Below are positions 23,425-36,759 of a stretch of DNA of 64,000 bases, one piece after another; position 1 is the first letter of the stretch, and every line of letters begins with the position of its first letter. The translations under genes were made by a program, and so were the position numbers. Under the pieces are notes generated by a model, which had not been told where the DNA came from, ran no database searches, and worked only from the letters and a program-made list of their open reading frames with translations. Source of the DNA: Isoetes taiwanensis (taxonomy: Eukaryota > Streptophyta > Lycopodiopsida > Isoetales > Isoetaceae); the NCBI GenBank assembly GCA_021234155.1, contig JAJEKV010000040.1, forward strand, positions 5,543,229-5,607,228. Direction: 5' to 3'.

Positions 23425-23907
23425 CAAAATCAACACCATATAGTATATTGCTTGAAATCTTATAGTATTTTGCAAATCTTGTTATACAGTATAACAAATT
23501 CTATACATCCATACCCCACAAACGAGGAACTTTGTGTACGGTGTAGATTAAGGAATAAGGGGTGAATATGCCTATCCAACAGCTCTCGTTGCCCGGAGTC
23601 ACCCCCCGTGTGAATATGCACCCAAACCAAAGGGGGTTTCAGGGGGATTTTAATTTAAATGCATTGAATGTAATGATTTTTGTTAATAATGTTAATGGTA
23701 ATTATGTGTTGGTTGTTATATCAAAAAAAATTTTGGGCCCTTCGGGCCCTAACAAAAGAAAAACAGATAAACAACAAGGGCGTAAATATTAATTATTAAT
23801 TGAAGAGATTATATAAAACATCAAGGACATTACACTACATTTTCATTTAATACAATGCATTTTTAGCTGGAAATAGTTCTAACATTTGAAATCCACAAAT
23901 GGCCTTG
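23425..23907. repeat. Divergent insert within the satellite array
   Basis: This interval breaks the array. Most of it is unlike the monomers, but 23610-23660 (GTGAATATGCACCC, then AAAGGGGGTTTCAGGGGG) resembles the monomer segment around AGAATATGTAGC and CAGGGGGTTCCAGGGGG. It may therefore be an old relative of the monomer. A perfect hairpin GGGCCC-TTC-GGGCCC lies at 23735-23749, after a poly(A) run. Confidence 0.6.
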
Positions 23908-26900
23908 GATATACCATCAAAACCTTAGGCAAACTCGTATTCGACATCTTAAAATCATAGGTGTCCCCAATCATAATTGAGCATAATCGAAACGAGAGGT
24001 GTCCAGAGGCTCCAACATACCTCACCGGGCCATTTGGATTGATGATCCGACGACTGTGGTGGTCCAGGGTGCACCTCGTTTAGAATATGTAGCAAAATAA
24101 CAGGGGGTTCCAGGGGGATTTGATATAGATATAATTCTTGAAACCATAGACCATATCCCTAAAACAATTCAATGGGTTATTATAAAAAAAAACATAGATT
24201 TAAGATAAAAAAATAGTCACATTAGCTCACTGGTTAGATTGGTTAAAGTAGTCTTATTAGGACATTGAGTTATTTTGGTAGAGGTTCGAATCCCCGTATT
24301 TCATATTCTAAAAGCTTAAGTGAAACCGTATAGAGGCTCGATATACCATCAAAACCTTAGGCAAACTCGTATTCGACATCTTAAAATCATAGGTGTCCCC
24401 AATCATAATTGAGCATAATCGAAACGAGAGGTGTCCGTGAGGCTCCAACATACCTCGGGCCATCTGGATTGACATCCGGACGACCGGTGGTCCGGGGTGC
24501 ACCTCGCTTTAGAATATGTAGCAAAATAACAGGGTTCCGGGGGATTTGATATAGATATAATTCTTGAAACCATAGACCATATCCCTAAAACAATTCAATG
24601 GGTTATTATAAAAAAAAACATAGATTTAAGATAAAAAATAGTCACATTAGCTCACTGGTTAGATTGGTTAAAGTAGTCTTATTAGGACATTGAGTTATTT
24701 TGGTAGAGGTTCGAATCCCCATATTTCATATTCTAAAAGCTTAAGTGAAACCAGTGATAGAGGCTCGATATACCATCAAAACCTTAGGCAAACTCAGATT
24801 CTGACATCTTAAAATCATAGGTGTCCCCAATCATAATTGAGCATAATCGAAACGAGAGGTGTCCGAGGCTCCAACATACCGGGCCACGCCGGATTGACAG
24901 ATCCGACGACCGGGTGGTCCGTGGTGCACCTCGCTTAGAATATGTAGCAAAATAACAGGGGTTCCGTGGGGATTTGATATAGATATAATTCTTGAAACCA
25001 TAGACCATATCCCTAAAACAATTCAATGGGTTATTATAAAAAAACATAGATTTAAGATAAAAAATAGTCACATTAGCTCACCGGGTTAGATTGGTTAAAG
25101 TAGTCTTATTAGGACATTGAGTTATTTTGGTAGAGGTTCAATCCCCATATTTCATATTCTAAAAGCTTAAGTGAAACCGTATAGAGGCTCGATATACCAT
25201 CAAAACCTTAGGCAAACTCGTATTCGACATCTTAAAATCATAGGTGTCCCCAATCATAATTGAGCATAATCGAAACGAGAGGTGTCCGTTAGAGGCTCCA
25301 ACATAGTTATTTTGGTAGAGGTGCGGGCCATCGGATTGACAGATCCGACGACCGTGGTGGTCCGTGGTGCACCTCGCTTAGAATATGTAGCAAAATAACA
25401 GGGGTTCCGGGGGATTTGATATAGATATAATTTTGAAACCATAGACCATATCCCTAAAACAATTCAATGGGTTATTATAAAAAAAAAAAAAAACATAGAT
25501 TTAAGATAAAAAATAGTCACATTAGCTCACTGGTTAGATTGGTTAAAGTAGTCTTATTAGGACATTGAGTTATTTTGGTAGAGGTTCGAATCCCCATATT
25601 TCATATTCTAAAAGCTTAAGTGAAACCGTATAGAGGCTCGATATACCATCAAAACCTTAGGCAAACTCGTATTCGACATCTTAAAATCATAGGTGTCCCC
25701 AATCATAATTGAGCATAATCGAAACGAGAGGTGTCCAGAGGCTCCAACATACAGGCTGGGCCATCGGATTGACAGATCCGACGACTGTGGTGGTCCAGGG
25801 TGCACCTCGTTTAGAATATGTAGCAAAATAACAGGGGGTTCCAGGGGGATTTGATATAGATATAATTCTTGAAACCATAGACCATATCCCTAAAACAATT
25901 CAATGGGTTATTATAAAAAAAACATAGATTTAAGATAAAAAAATAGTCACATTAGCTCACTGGTTAGATTGGTTAAAGTAGTCTTATTAGGACATTGAGT
26001 TATTTTGGTAGAGGTTCAATCCCCATATTTCATATTCTAAAAGCTTAAGTGAAACCGTGATAGAGGCTCGATATACCATCAAAACCTTAGGCAAACTCAG
26101 ATTCGACATCTTAAAATCATAGGTGTCCCCAATCATAATTGAGCATAATCAAAACGAGAGGTGTCCGTAGGCTCCAACATATATTCGGGCCATCTGATTG
26201 ACAGATCCGACGACCGTGGGGTCCGTGGTGCACCTCGTTTAGAATATGTAGCAAAATAACAGGGGGTTCCTGGGGGATTTGATATAGATATAATTCTTGA
26301 AACCATAGACCATAGACCATATCCCTAAAACAATTCAATGGGTTATTATAAAAAAAAACATAGATTTAAGATAAAAAATAGTCACATTAGCTCACTGGTT
26401 AGATTGGTTAAAGTAGTCGTATTAGGACATTGAGTTATTTTGGTAGAGGTTCAATCCCCATATTTCATATTCTAAAAGCTTAAGTGAAACCGTGATAGAG
26501 GCTCGATATACCATCAAAACCTTAGGCAAACTCAGATTCGACATCTTAAAATCATAGGTGTCCCCAATCATAATTGAGCATAATCAAACGAGAGGTGTCC
26601 CCAACATATGTCATTTGGATTGATTGATCCGACGACATCGTTGTGGTCCAGGTGCACCTCGCTTAGAATATGTAGCAAAATAACAGGGGGTTCCAGGGGA
26701 TTTGATATAGATATAATTCTTGAAACCATAGACCATATCCCTAAAACAATTCAATGGGTTATTATAAAAAAAACATAGATTTAAGATAAAAAATAGTCAC
26801 ATTAGCTCACTGGTTAGATTGGTTAAAGTAGTCTTATTAGGACATTGAGTTATTTTGGTAGAGGTTCGAATCCCCATATTTCATATTCTAAAAGCTTAAG

Positions 26901-29900
26901 TGAAACCGTATAGAGGCTCGATATACCATCAAAACCTTAGGCAAACTCGTATTCGACATCTTAAAATCATAGGTGTCCCCAATCATAATTGAGCATAATC
27001 GAAACGAGAGGTGTCCAGAGGCTCCAACATACATGCCGGGCCATCGGATTGACAGATCCGACGATCGTGGTGGTCCAGGTGCACCTCGCTTAGAATATGT
27101 AGCAAAATAACAGTGGGGTTCCGTGGGGATTTGATATAGATATAATTCTTGAAACCATAGACCATATCCCTAAAACAATTCAATGGGTTATTATAAAAAA
27201 ACATAGATTTAAGATAAAAAAATAGTCACATTAGCTCACCGGGTTAGATTGGTTAAAGTAGTCTTATTAGGACATTGAGTTATTTTGGTAGAGGTTCAAT
27301 CCCCATATTTCATATTCTAAAAGCTTAAGAAACCGTGATAGAGGCTCGATATACCATCAAAACCTTAGGCAAACTCGTGATTCTACATCTTAAAAATCAT
27401 AGGTGTCCCCAATCATAATTGAGCATAATCAAACGAGAGGTGTCCGGACATTGAGGGCTCCAACATATACCACACCATACCATGATTGATGATCCGACGA
27501 TAAAATGGTGGTCCGTGGTGCACCTCGCTTAGAATATGTAGCAAAATAACAGGGGGTTCCAGGGGATTTGATATAGATATAATTCTTGAAACCATAGACC
27601 ATATCCCTAAAACAATTCAATGGGTTATTATAAAAAAATATAGATTTAAGATAAAAAAAATAGTCACATTAGCTCACCGGTTAGATTGGTTAAAGTAGTC
27701 TTATTAGGACATTGAGTTATTTTGGTAGAGGTTCAATCCCCATATTTCATATTCTAAAAGCTTAAGTGAAACCGTGATAGAGGCTCGATATACCATCAAA
27801 ACCTTAGGCAAACTCAGATTCGACATCTTAAAATCATAGGTGTCCCCAATCATAATTGAGCATAATCGAAACGAGAGGTGTCCAGAGGCTCCAACATACA
27901 TCTGGGCCATCGGATTGACAGATCCGACGACCGTGGTGGTCCAGGTGCACCTCGCTTAGAATATGTAGCAAAATAACAGGGGTTCCGTGGGGATTTGATA
28001 TAGATATAATTCTTGAAACCATAGACCATATCCCTAAAACAATTCAATGGGTTATTATAAAAAAAAACATAGATTTAAGATAAAAAAATAGTCACATTAG
28101 CTCACCGGGTTAGATTGGTTAAAGTAGTCTTATTAGGACATTGAGTTATTTTGGTAGAGGTTCAATCCCCATATTTCATATTCTAAAAGCTTAAGTGAAA
28201 CCGTGATAGAGGCTCGATATACCATCAAAACCTTAGGCAAACTCATAGATTCGACATCTTAAAATCATAGGTGTCCCCAATCATAATTGAGCATAATCGA
28301 AACGAGAGGTGTCCAGAGGCTCCAACATACACATGCCATCATCGGATTGACAGATCCGGACGACCGGGTGGTGGTCCAGGTGCACCTCGCTTAGAATATG
28401 TAGCAAAATAACAGGGGGTTCCGTGGGGATTTGATATAGATATAATTCTTGAAACCATAGACCATATCCCTAAAACAATTCAATGGGTTATTATAAAAAA
28501 AACATAGATTTAAGATAAAAAAAATAGTCACATTAGCTCACCGGTTAGATTGGTTAAAGTAGTCTTATTAGGACATTGAGTTATTTTGGTAGAGGTTCAA
28601 TCCCCATATTTCATATTCTAAAAGCTTAAGTGAAACCGTATAGAGGCTCGATATACCATCAAAACCTTAGGCAAACTCAGATTCGACATCTTAAAATCAT
28701 AGGTGTCCCCAATCATAATTGAGCATAATCGAAACGAGAGGTGTCCGTGAGGCTCCAACATACACCGGGCCATCGGATTGACAGATCCGGACGACCGTGG
28801 TGGTCCAGGTGCACCTCGCTTAGAATATGTAGCAAAATAACAGGGGTTCCGTGGGGATTTGATATAGATATAATTCTTGAAACCATAGACCATATCCCTA
28901 AAACAATTCAATGGGTTATTATAAAAAAAAACATAGATTTAAGATAAAAAATAGTCACATTAGCTCACTGGTTAGATTGGTTAAAGTAGTCTTATTAGGA
29001 CATTGAGTTATTTTGGTAGAGGTTCGAATCCCCATATTTCATATTCTAAAAGCTTAAGTGAAACCGTATAGAGGCTCGATATACCATCAAAACCTTAGGC
29101 AAACTCGTATTCGACATCTTAAAATCATAGGTGTCCCCAATCATAATTGAGCATAATCGAAACGAGAGGTGTCCAGAGGCTCCAACATACAGTCTGGGCC
29201 ATCGGATTGACAGATCCGACGACTGTGGTGGTCCAGGGTGCACCTCGTTTAGAATATGTAGCAAAATAACAGGGGGTTCCAGGGGGATTTGATATAGATA
29301 TAATTCTTGAAACCATAGACCATATCCCTAAAACAATTCAATGGGTTATTATAAAAAAAAACATAGATTTAAGATAAAAAATAGTCACATTAGCTCACTG
29401 GTTAGATTGGTTAAAGTAGTCTTATTAGGACATTGAGTTATTTTGGTAGAGGTTCGAATCCCCATATTTCATATTCTAAAAGCTTAAGTGAAACCGTATA
29501 GAGGCTCGATATACCATCAAAACCTTAGGCAAACTCGTATTCGACATCTTAAAATCATAGGTGTCCCCAATCATAATTGAGCATAATAAAATGTCCAGAG
29601 GCTCCAACATACGCCCCGCAATCCATTTGATCATGATCCGACGACCGTGGGTGGTCCAGTGGTGCACCTCGCTTAGAATATGGGGGGTTCCTGGGGGATT
29701 TGATATAGATATAATTCTTGAAACCATAGACCATATCCCTAAAACAATTCAATGGGTTATTATAAAAAAAAAACATAGATTTAAGATAAAAAATAGTCAC
29801 ATTAGCTCACTGGTTAGATTGGTTAAAGTAGTCTTATTAGGACATTGAGTTATTTTGGTAGAGGTTCGAATCCCCATATTTCATATTCTAAAAGCTTAAG

Positions 29901-32030
29901 TGAAACCGTGATAGAGGCTCGATATACCATCAAAACCTTAGGCAAACTCAGATTCAGATTCTGACATCTTAAAATCATAGGTGTCCCCAATCATAATTGA
30001 GCATAATCAAACGAGAGGTGTCCGTAGAGGCTCCAACATACTTGAAACCATAGACCATATCCCCTAAAACAATTCAATGGATTGATTTAAGATCCGACGA
30101 ATTGGTTAAAGTAGTCTTATTAGGACATTGAGTGGTGGTCCAGGTGCACCTCGCTTAGAATATGTAGCAAAATAACATCTTAAAATCCCTAAAACAATGG
30201 GTTCCGTGGGGATTTGATATAGATATAATTCTTGAAACCATAGACCATATCCCTAAAACAATTCAATGGGTTATTATAAAAAAAAAAATATATTTAATAT
30301 AAAAAAATAGTCACATTAGCTCACTGGTTAGATTGGTTAAAGTAGTCTTATTAGGACATTGAGTTATTTTGGTAGAGGTTCGAATCCCCATATTTCATAT
30401 TCTAAAAGCTTAAGTGAAACCGTATAGAGGCTCGATATACCATCAAAACCTTAGGCAAACTCGTATTCGACATCTTAAAATCATAGGTGTCCCCAATCAT
30501 AATTGAGCATAATCGAAACGAGAGGTGTCCAGAGGCTCCAACATACAGTCTGGGCCATCGGATTGACAGATCCGACGACTGTGGTAGTCCAGGGTGCACC
30601 TCGTTTAGAATATGTAGCAAAATAACAGGGGGTTCCAGGGGGATTTGATATAGATATAATTCTTGAAACCATAGACCATATCCCTAAAACAATTCAATGG
30701 GTTATTATAAAAAAAAACATAGATTTAAGATAAAAAATAGTCACATTAGCTCACTGGTTAGATTGGTTAAAGTAGTCTTATTAGGACATTGAGTTATTTT
30801 GGTAGAGGTTCGAATCCCCATATTTCATATTCTAAAAGCTTAAGTGAAACCGTATAGAGGCTCGATATACCATCAAAACCTTAGGCAAACTCGTATTCGA
30901 CATCTTAAAATCATAGGTGTCCCCAATCATAATTGAGCATAATCGAAACGAGAGGTGTCCAGAGGCTCCAACATACAGTCTGGGCCATCGGATTGATAGA
31001 TCCGACGACTGTGGTGGTCCAGGGTGCACCTCGTTTAGAATATGTAGCAAAATAACAGGGGGTTCCAGGGGGATTTGATATAGATATAATTCTTGAAACC
31101 ATAGACCATATCCCTAAAACAATTCAATGGGTTATTATAAAAAAAACATAGATTTAAGATAAAAAATAGTCACATTAGCTCACTGGTTAGATTGGTTAAA
31201 GTAGTCTTATTAGGACATTGAGTTATTTTGGTAGAGGTTCGAATCCCCATATTTCATATTCTAAAAGCTTAAGTGAAACCGTATAGAGGCTCGATATACC
31301 ATCAAAACCTTAGGCAAACTCGTATTCGACATCTTAAAATCATAGGTGTCCCCAATCATAATTGAGCATAATCGAAACGAGAGGTGTCCAGAGGCTCCAA
31401 CATACAGTCTGGGCCATCGGATTGATAGATCCGACGACTGTGGTGGTCCAGGGTGCACCTCGTTTAGAATATGTAGCAAAGTAACTGGGGGTTCCAGGGG
31501 GATTTGATATAGATATAATTCTTGAAACCATAGACCGTATCCCTAAAACAATTCAATGGGTTATTATAAAAAAAAACATAGATTTAAGATAAAAAATAGT
31601 CACATTAGCTCACTGGTTAGATTGGTTAAAGTAGTCTTATTAGGACATTGAGTTATTTTGGTAGAGGTTCGAATCCCCGTATTTCATATTCTAAAAGCTT
31701 AAGTGAAACCGTATAGAGGCTCGATATACCATCAAAACCTTAGGCAAACTCAATTGAATGGGTTATTATAAAAAAAAAACATAGATTTAAGATAAAAAAT
31801 AGTCACATTAGCTCACTGGTTAGATTGCTTAAAGTAGTCTTATTAGGACATTGAGTTATTTTGGTAGAGGTTCGAATCCCCGTATTTCATATTCTAAAAG
31901 CTTAAGTGAAACCGTATAGAGGCTCGATATACCATCAAAACCTTAGGCAAACTCGTATTCGACATCTTAAAATCATAGGTGTCCCCAATCATAATTGAGC
32001 ATAATCGAAACGAGAGGTGTCCAGAGGCTC

Positions 32031-33080
32031 CATTCTCATTCCCAAACCTTATTTATGGATTTTTATCTATGGATTCGTAAGAAAATAAATAGAAATAGGG
32101 TATTTCTTCACTATGGGCAAGCATGTCAAAGTTGCTTCAAGCTCAACATTGATACGTCTTGAGCAATCTACCATAACCATAACCATAGGCTTTAAGTTTT
32201 TTCTCAGAAAAATCAGAGATAAACTCATTGGCATCTGCTGGCCATAACATAAGCCTTTGTATTTAGAAAGTGCCAATACATGTGTCCTGCATTTTGTGGA
32301 GGGTTCAAGCTGAACAAATTAACAGATATTTGCTTAAAAATCATCATGATCTCCATTATTGTTTCTCAATATACATTACTTACATACAACACACGAAAGT
32401 TCTTTTCTCAATTGATTTAGGCATAGTATTGGCTAGGTAAGCCAGCTTCCAATAAATGCTTGGCAAATATCCAAGACAGCTGCATTACACACAAAGCCAT
32501 ATAAAGCTCAAGTTAGTAAGTATGATTTTGACGTTTAAACAATAAAGTATGATATAACAACATTCATAACAGTATTTTATGCATGCTGCATAGTACAATA
32601 TGATTAGTTTCATCTTGGTCACTGCATTGGGCTTCAAGGCAGACAATGTATAAGATTAAAAAAAGTTTACCTTGTCATTTACATGCTGGCATGCACAATG
32701 GCACACATCTCTTTAGGCCAAATATAATGAGTAGAAAGCTTTTGAAAAGCATTCTGTCATGAGATATGCATATGCATAATATAGATTAGAAAGAGAGTAA
32801 TAATAAATATAAAGATGGAAATAAAGGCATGAAAGATATATATAAATTCTTGCACAAATCTATAAGAAGGGCAGACCTACCTCATAGCCTGCACAAAGAA
32901 TCAAACATGAAATTGTCACAAAATGAAAATTTTCACAATCTGTTCAATCTTAAGATCAAATGGATATGGTGCTTGCTTGTAGAGACTAAATGGTAATAAG
33001 ACATTTTATCTACTTCAGTGCCTTGGTCTGCTAAATTAGCATGGGTTTGCAAAGTTTCTCTGATATGGCAAAATCATGGG
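32031..33080. other. No recognisable gene
   Basis: AT-rich flank to the right of the satellite array. No frame shows a family motif. Confidence 0.4.
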
Positions 33081-33081
33081 A

Positions 33082-33455
33082 AAGAATTTGGTCAAATTTG
33101 GGTGAGATAGTTCTTCGTGTATAGAGCTCTGGTTTTTAGGATTCAAAGTCAAAAAATGATTAACTCAAAGTCTAGTTTCCAAGGCAATTGGAATTAGTTA
33201 ATTCCAGTAAGTATAAGTCAACTTATCACATTCTAAGCAGACGCACCTATTTCTGGACAGTTTTATCATGAGAAGGAATTTGGTTAACTTTGGACGGGAA
33301 GTTCTCCCTGTACAGAGCTCTGATCTTTGCAATTAAAAGTTGAAAAGTGATCAGCTCAAAGTCTAGTTTTCAATGCATTTAAAATCACTTAATTCCAGTA
33401 AGTATAATTCAACCTATCATATTCTGAACACACACACCTATTTCTGGACAGTTTT
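33082..33455. repeat. Two diverged ~192-bp tandem repeats
   Basis: Two copies share AGAGCTCTG, CTCAAAGTCTAGTTT, AATTCCAGTAAGTATAA and CCTATTTCTGGACAGTTTT, with the last landmark at 33246 and 33438. On the opposite strand the unit resembles the triple ~190-bp repeat inside the transposon at 43025-44725. Confidence 0.65.
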
Positions 33456-34789
33456 CTAAAAGTTGCAGAAACATTAATGAAGCTTGTCTTTGCTCTTAGT
33501 GGTCCTAGAGTAGTGCAAGTAATCAATTCACTATAGTGCACCAAAGCTTCTCCTGCGTTGATCATTATGCTCCATGAGATTACACCTTGATTGTCAAGTA
33601 AAAAAGCTTTGACATATACATGATGCCAGTGAGAAAGCAAAAATGGGCATGGCCAATTTGGAGCTTTCTGAATATGAATGAGACGATAATAATATAACTG
33701 TGATGATATTCTCTATGAAGGCCTCAGAATCTAATGTTCACAGATTTACCTCTGCAAGTCCAACACCTTTTTTGAGGATCAAGATCTTCAAGTGAGAAGT
33801 AGGTGAAGTACTTAGATTTTACGACTATCACTGTCTTATTGCTGTGACATTTTGCTTCGGACAAACATTTGCTCAGCCTGTGATATTATACAGTATTTAC
33901 AATCTGTTGCTAATCTGATTGACAATCACTTTAGCCATGTGAATGTGGCAAGAATCTCAACTTCTTACGAAAACCCTCCACGTGCTCTTTAACTACTCAA
34001 CCTCAGAAAAATTCAATCCTGAATGAAGAAATTGATCTGCTTGCGCCAGCCCAATCCTCAAATCCAGATGCACCACACTGATCATAAACATCTCATCAAT
34101 CACCTTTTCAATTGACAAACATGCAAGATGTAACCTTCATCACACTAAAGGTTTCATGCAAAAAGGAAAATGGAGATCAGCTGAGCAACCCAGTTCCTTT
34201 GCAGTTAGTGCAATTCTTTTGCAGTTTTGACAACTAAAGCTCCGTAAATGATATACCAAATAATAAGAATAGGTATAATGAAATAGCCGCAAACCATGTT
34301 AAGGAAAAAAAAAAGAGTGACTATAATTTCGCAAGATACCCATCACAAGACACAGATTTCTCTTGCAGTCATGCTTCTGGCAGGTCTTGCATTTTCTAGC
34401 TGGGTGCCAAGCTCTTGACTGTGTATCAGCCGTGTTTGGAAAGTTAGTGGCCTATGCAGCTCATGCGCTTCCTGAATCCTGAATTATGATCTGCTACAAA
34501 GGCATTGATACGTCATGAAGATAAAGTAGCAGAGGATGACAGTGAATGTGATCCCATTAAACTGCAATCTCATCATTTCTATAATGTTGGCAAAAGTAGG
34601 GTAAGTGCTAAAATCTAGGTGAGCATTACGAAGCTAAGTGATGGCAAATATGGTGATTGGATTTGAATAGAGCATCAGGATTTCATAACCAAGCTCATTG
34701 TACTAATGCATAATCTAACTCTGGAAAAATCTAACTCTGCATAATCCAAACTGATTCCCACCTCATCCAAAGTAAGATTATCTCAAAAG
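33456..34789. other. No recognisable gene
   Basis: AT-rich sequence upstream of the LINE fragment, with no supported gene. Confidence 0.4.
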
Positions 34790-34799
34790 ATTTACTGGA

Positions 34800-36759
34800 T
34801 GGTGTGCCATTGACCAACACAAATGAAGCATCCCGTTACACGTTGTCATTGCAAGTTCCCATGTCTACTTTTCCTCAGCCTATAATAGCGTATAAAAACC
34901 TACAAGGATTTGGAGATAATCATGAAAGAATTCATTTGGCAGGGTTCACATATGGTTGGTTGGCAATATCTAGCTTTGCCCGTAAAAGAGGGGTTTAGGA
35001 TGCAAGGATCTCTTCCCCGCAGTAATGTGTACCGGCAAAGAAAACAGTTTGAGATGTCTAACATCACCAACAAAGTCCCCAAAGACTTGAGCTGGTTAGA
35101 TATTGATAGGAAAAACATCATTGCTTGGGAGCCCTTCTACCGCCCATCAATTGCCCGATTCTCGCCTTCTACCAAAATTCCTAATCCTAGTGTACCTCAA
35201 CTATCATGAGGAGGATCATACAAGCCCGAATAAAGTCTCTGTATGTTTTAATGCCCACCCAATTGAGAATGTTTCAAAAGAATTCAATTTTTTTGGCATC
35301 GTGGATTGACAGACGAGGCGATGGGTGTCTTGCTCAAACACCCTAGAAAGTATAAGGAATGGACTCTTAAAGGTCCGAACACGCTTGGCGATGGTGAGGG
35401 AGGGTAGATGGAAATCTTGGCAGAAATCTCCACATTGGTGCAGGATTCAAGTTTTAACGTAAGTATCTATAATGCACTAACCCGCCCCCATAGATGGCCG
35501 TGCACCTGAAATAAAGGAGCAAAATTGACATTGGATGGAGGTGGCTATAAAGTAGCTAAACTTTACTCTACTCGCTGGATTCACAGAGACAAAAGTGGCA
35601 ACTCGCTGGAATTGCTTGATGATGAAGTCGTTCGAGCCATCAAAAAGGATGGAAACTTCAAGCAAAAAAAAAAAGTTGTCCTATTTAGATGGCTGGTGCT
35701 GAATAGGAGTCTCAAATCCAACACATTCCGAGCCAGATACAATGACCAAGTAGTGGACACATGCCCTCTAGGATGTGGACAGCCAGAAACATCTAATCAT
35801 ATTTTTCTCTGCCCATGGTTGTCTCCCTTTTGGAATTGGATTGGCTCCCATATAGGTGCAACCCCTGCTTTGGAGTCTGACCTCTTTGATTTTCTCGCAA
35901 ATGGCTCCACCTTTCTGAGTACAATTAGAACTCTTTGCCTATGGTCGATCTGGAAACATAGAAACAATGTAGCTATTAATCAATCTCCTCCAGACATGAA
36001 CTCTTTGAAAACAACTCTTCAATTAGAGTTAGCAGAAGCTGCTATGGCACACAGAATGAAAAAAGGCTCTAACTATGACAGAGGATGGGATACCCTGGGA
36101 TCTTTCCAAGGGTTCTATTCGTTCTTTACAGCTTATTTTAACAATTTGTCTGATGTTCATAACAGATTATCTGGTGAAGAAACATCATGAAGGAGGCCAT
36201 GTCCGAGAGGTCCCGGAAGGTACTCGTCCAATGACACACAAGGAGACTCTTGAGGCCCTTCTCTCAAGTTAAAACAGAGACAATAATGATACAAACTCTA
36301 CAAATGAGTGCTCAATGATGGAGACATATGGCGCTCAAGAGCGAGCTCAAACCATACTTTGAAGAAAAGCTTGGCATCCGTGAGGGAGCCCGAGAGTCCC
36401 GATACTATACATCTTGATGCCACAACATGTGGAGCAACTGAATTGGATGAGTTGCTCCATAAACACACCTGGATCAGGCCTACGCTGATTATTACCTTGG
36501 ATGGGGTGCATGAAGATTGAAATTGCGTATGTGCCTCCTTGAAGAACAGAAAAAACTTTTTATATGATGCATACTTAAGTTTATCTACTACTTTTTGTCC
36601 TAAACTTATAATAGTGTTTGCTTTAAGTTGAAATCTCCTCCTTTTGGAGTGTCGGGGCCACTTTAGTGGTGGCTTTATAGCAGAGTTTCACTCTGCCCTT
36701 TTGTATTATCATGTACTACATGTAATATAACACTGCCGTTTCTACAAAAAAAAAAAAAA
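34800..36759 (+). mobile_element. LINE 3' fragment with poly(A) tail
   Basis: A plus-strand non-LTR retrotransposon truncated so that only the end of ORF2 remains. Near 34910-35000 the frame reads MKEFIWQGSHMVGWQYLALP, matching the region after the RT thumb in plant L1 elements. It is followed by the zinc-binding tail at 35525-36190, a 3' untranslated region with TGTACTACATGTAATATAAC, and a poly(A) of about 14 bases ending at 36759. The tail directly abuts the first 6.1-kb RT unit. I see no RT catalytic core and no clear target-site duplication. Confidence 0.8.
35525..36190 (+). pseudogene. LINE ORF2 C-terminal zinc-binding region
   Basis: A 221-codon open frame whose middle reads LFRWLVLNRSLKSNTFRAR, then DTCPLGCGQPETSNHIFLCP (Cys near residues 80, 84 and 97 with His 92), then FWNWIG and LWSIWKHRNNV. 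This is the zf-RVT type domain that follows RT in plant LINEs. The upstream catalytic part is absent, so it cannot function alone. Confidence 0.8.

Larger units (their letters stand above)
22062..32030 (+). repeat. Tandem satellite, ~430-bp monomer with tRNA-like head
   Basis: I count about 22 copies of the landmark GGTTAGATTGGTTAAAGTAG, mostly 425-438 bases apart, over 10 kb. Each complete monomer has an A-rich tract, a tRNA-like module with pol III A and B boxes, and a body containing AAACCTTAGGCAAACTC, ATCATAGGTGTCCCC and a 7-bp-stem hairpin. It then runs through CAGGGGGTTCCAGGGGG and TATAGATATAATTCTTG to the next A-rich tract. Some monomers are truncated (near 22620, 31750), rearranged (22948-23040, 30040-30210) or interrupted (23425-23907). 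Minus-strand open frames of 60-97 codons recur in each monomer, but they simply reflect the repetition and do not join across monomers. Head, body and A-rich tail are the architecture of a tRNA-derived SINE. Confidence 0.95.

Noticed and set aside
22217-31531. Recurrent minus-strand open frames of 60-97 codons in the satellite, suggesting a repeated protein
   Set aside because: They are the same frame recurring once per monomer, are broken by the ~430-bp period, and have no family motif or start context. Repetition explains them.
22124-31880. An array of functional tRNA genes
   Set aside because: The A and B boxes are good, but the D stem and acceptor stem do not pair and no convincing anticodon arm is visible, so I call them tRNA-like only.
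22062-32030. CRISPR-like repeat array
   Set aside because: The repeats are ~430 bp, contiguous and lack short unique spacers; the context is a plant nuclear genome.
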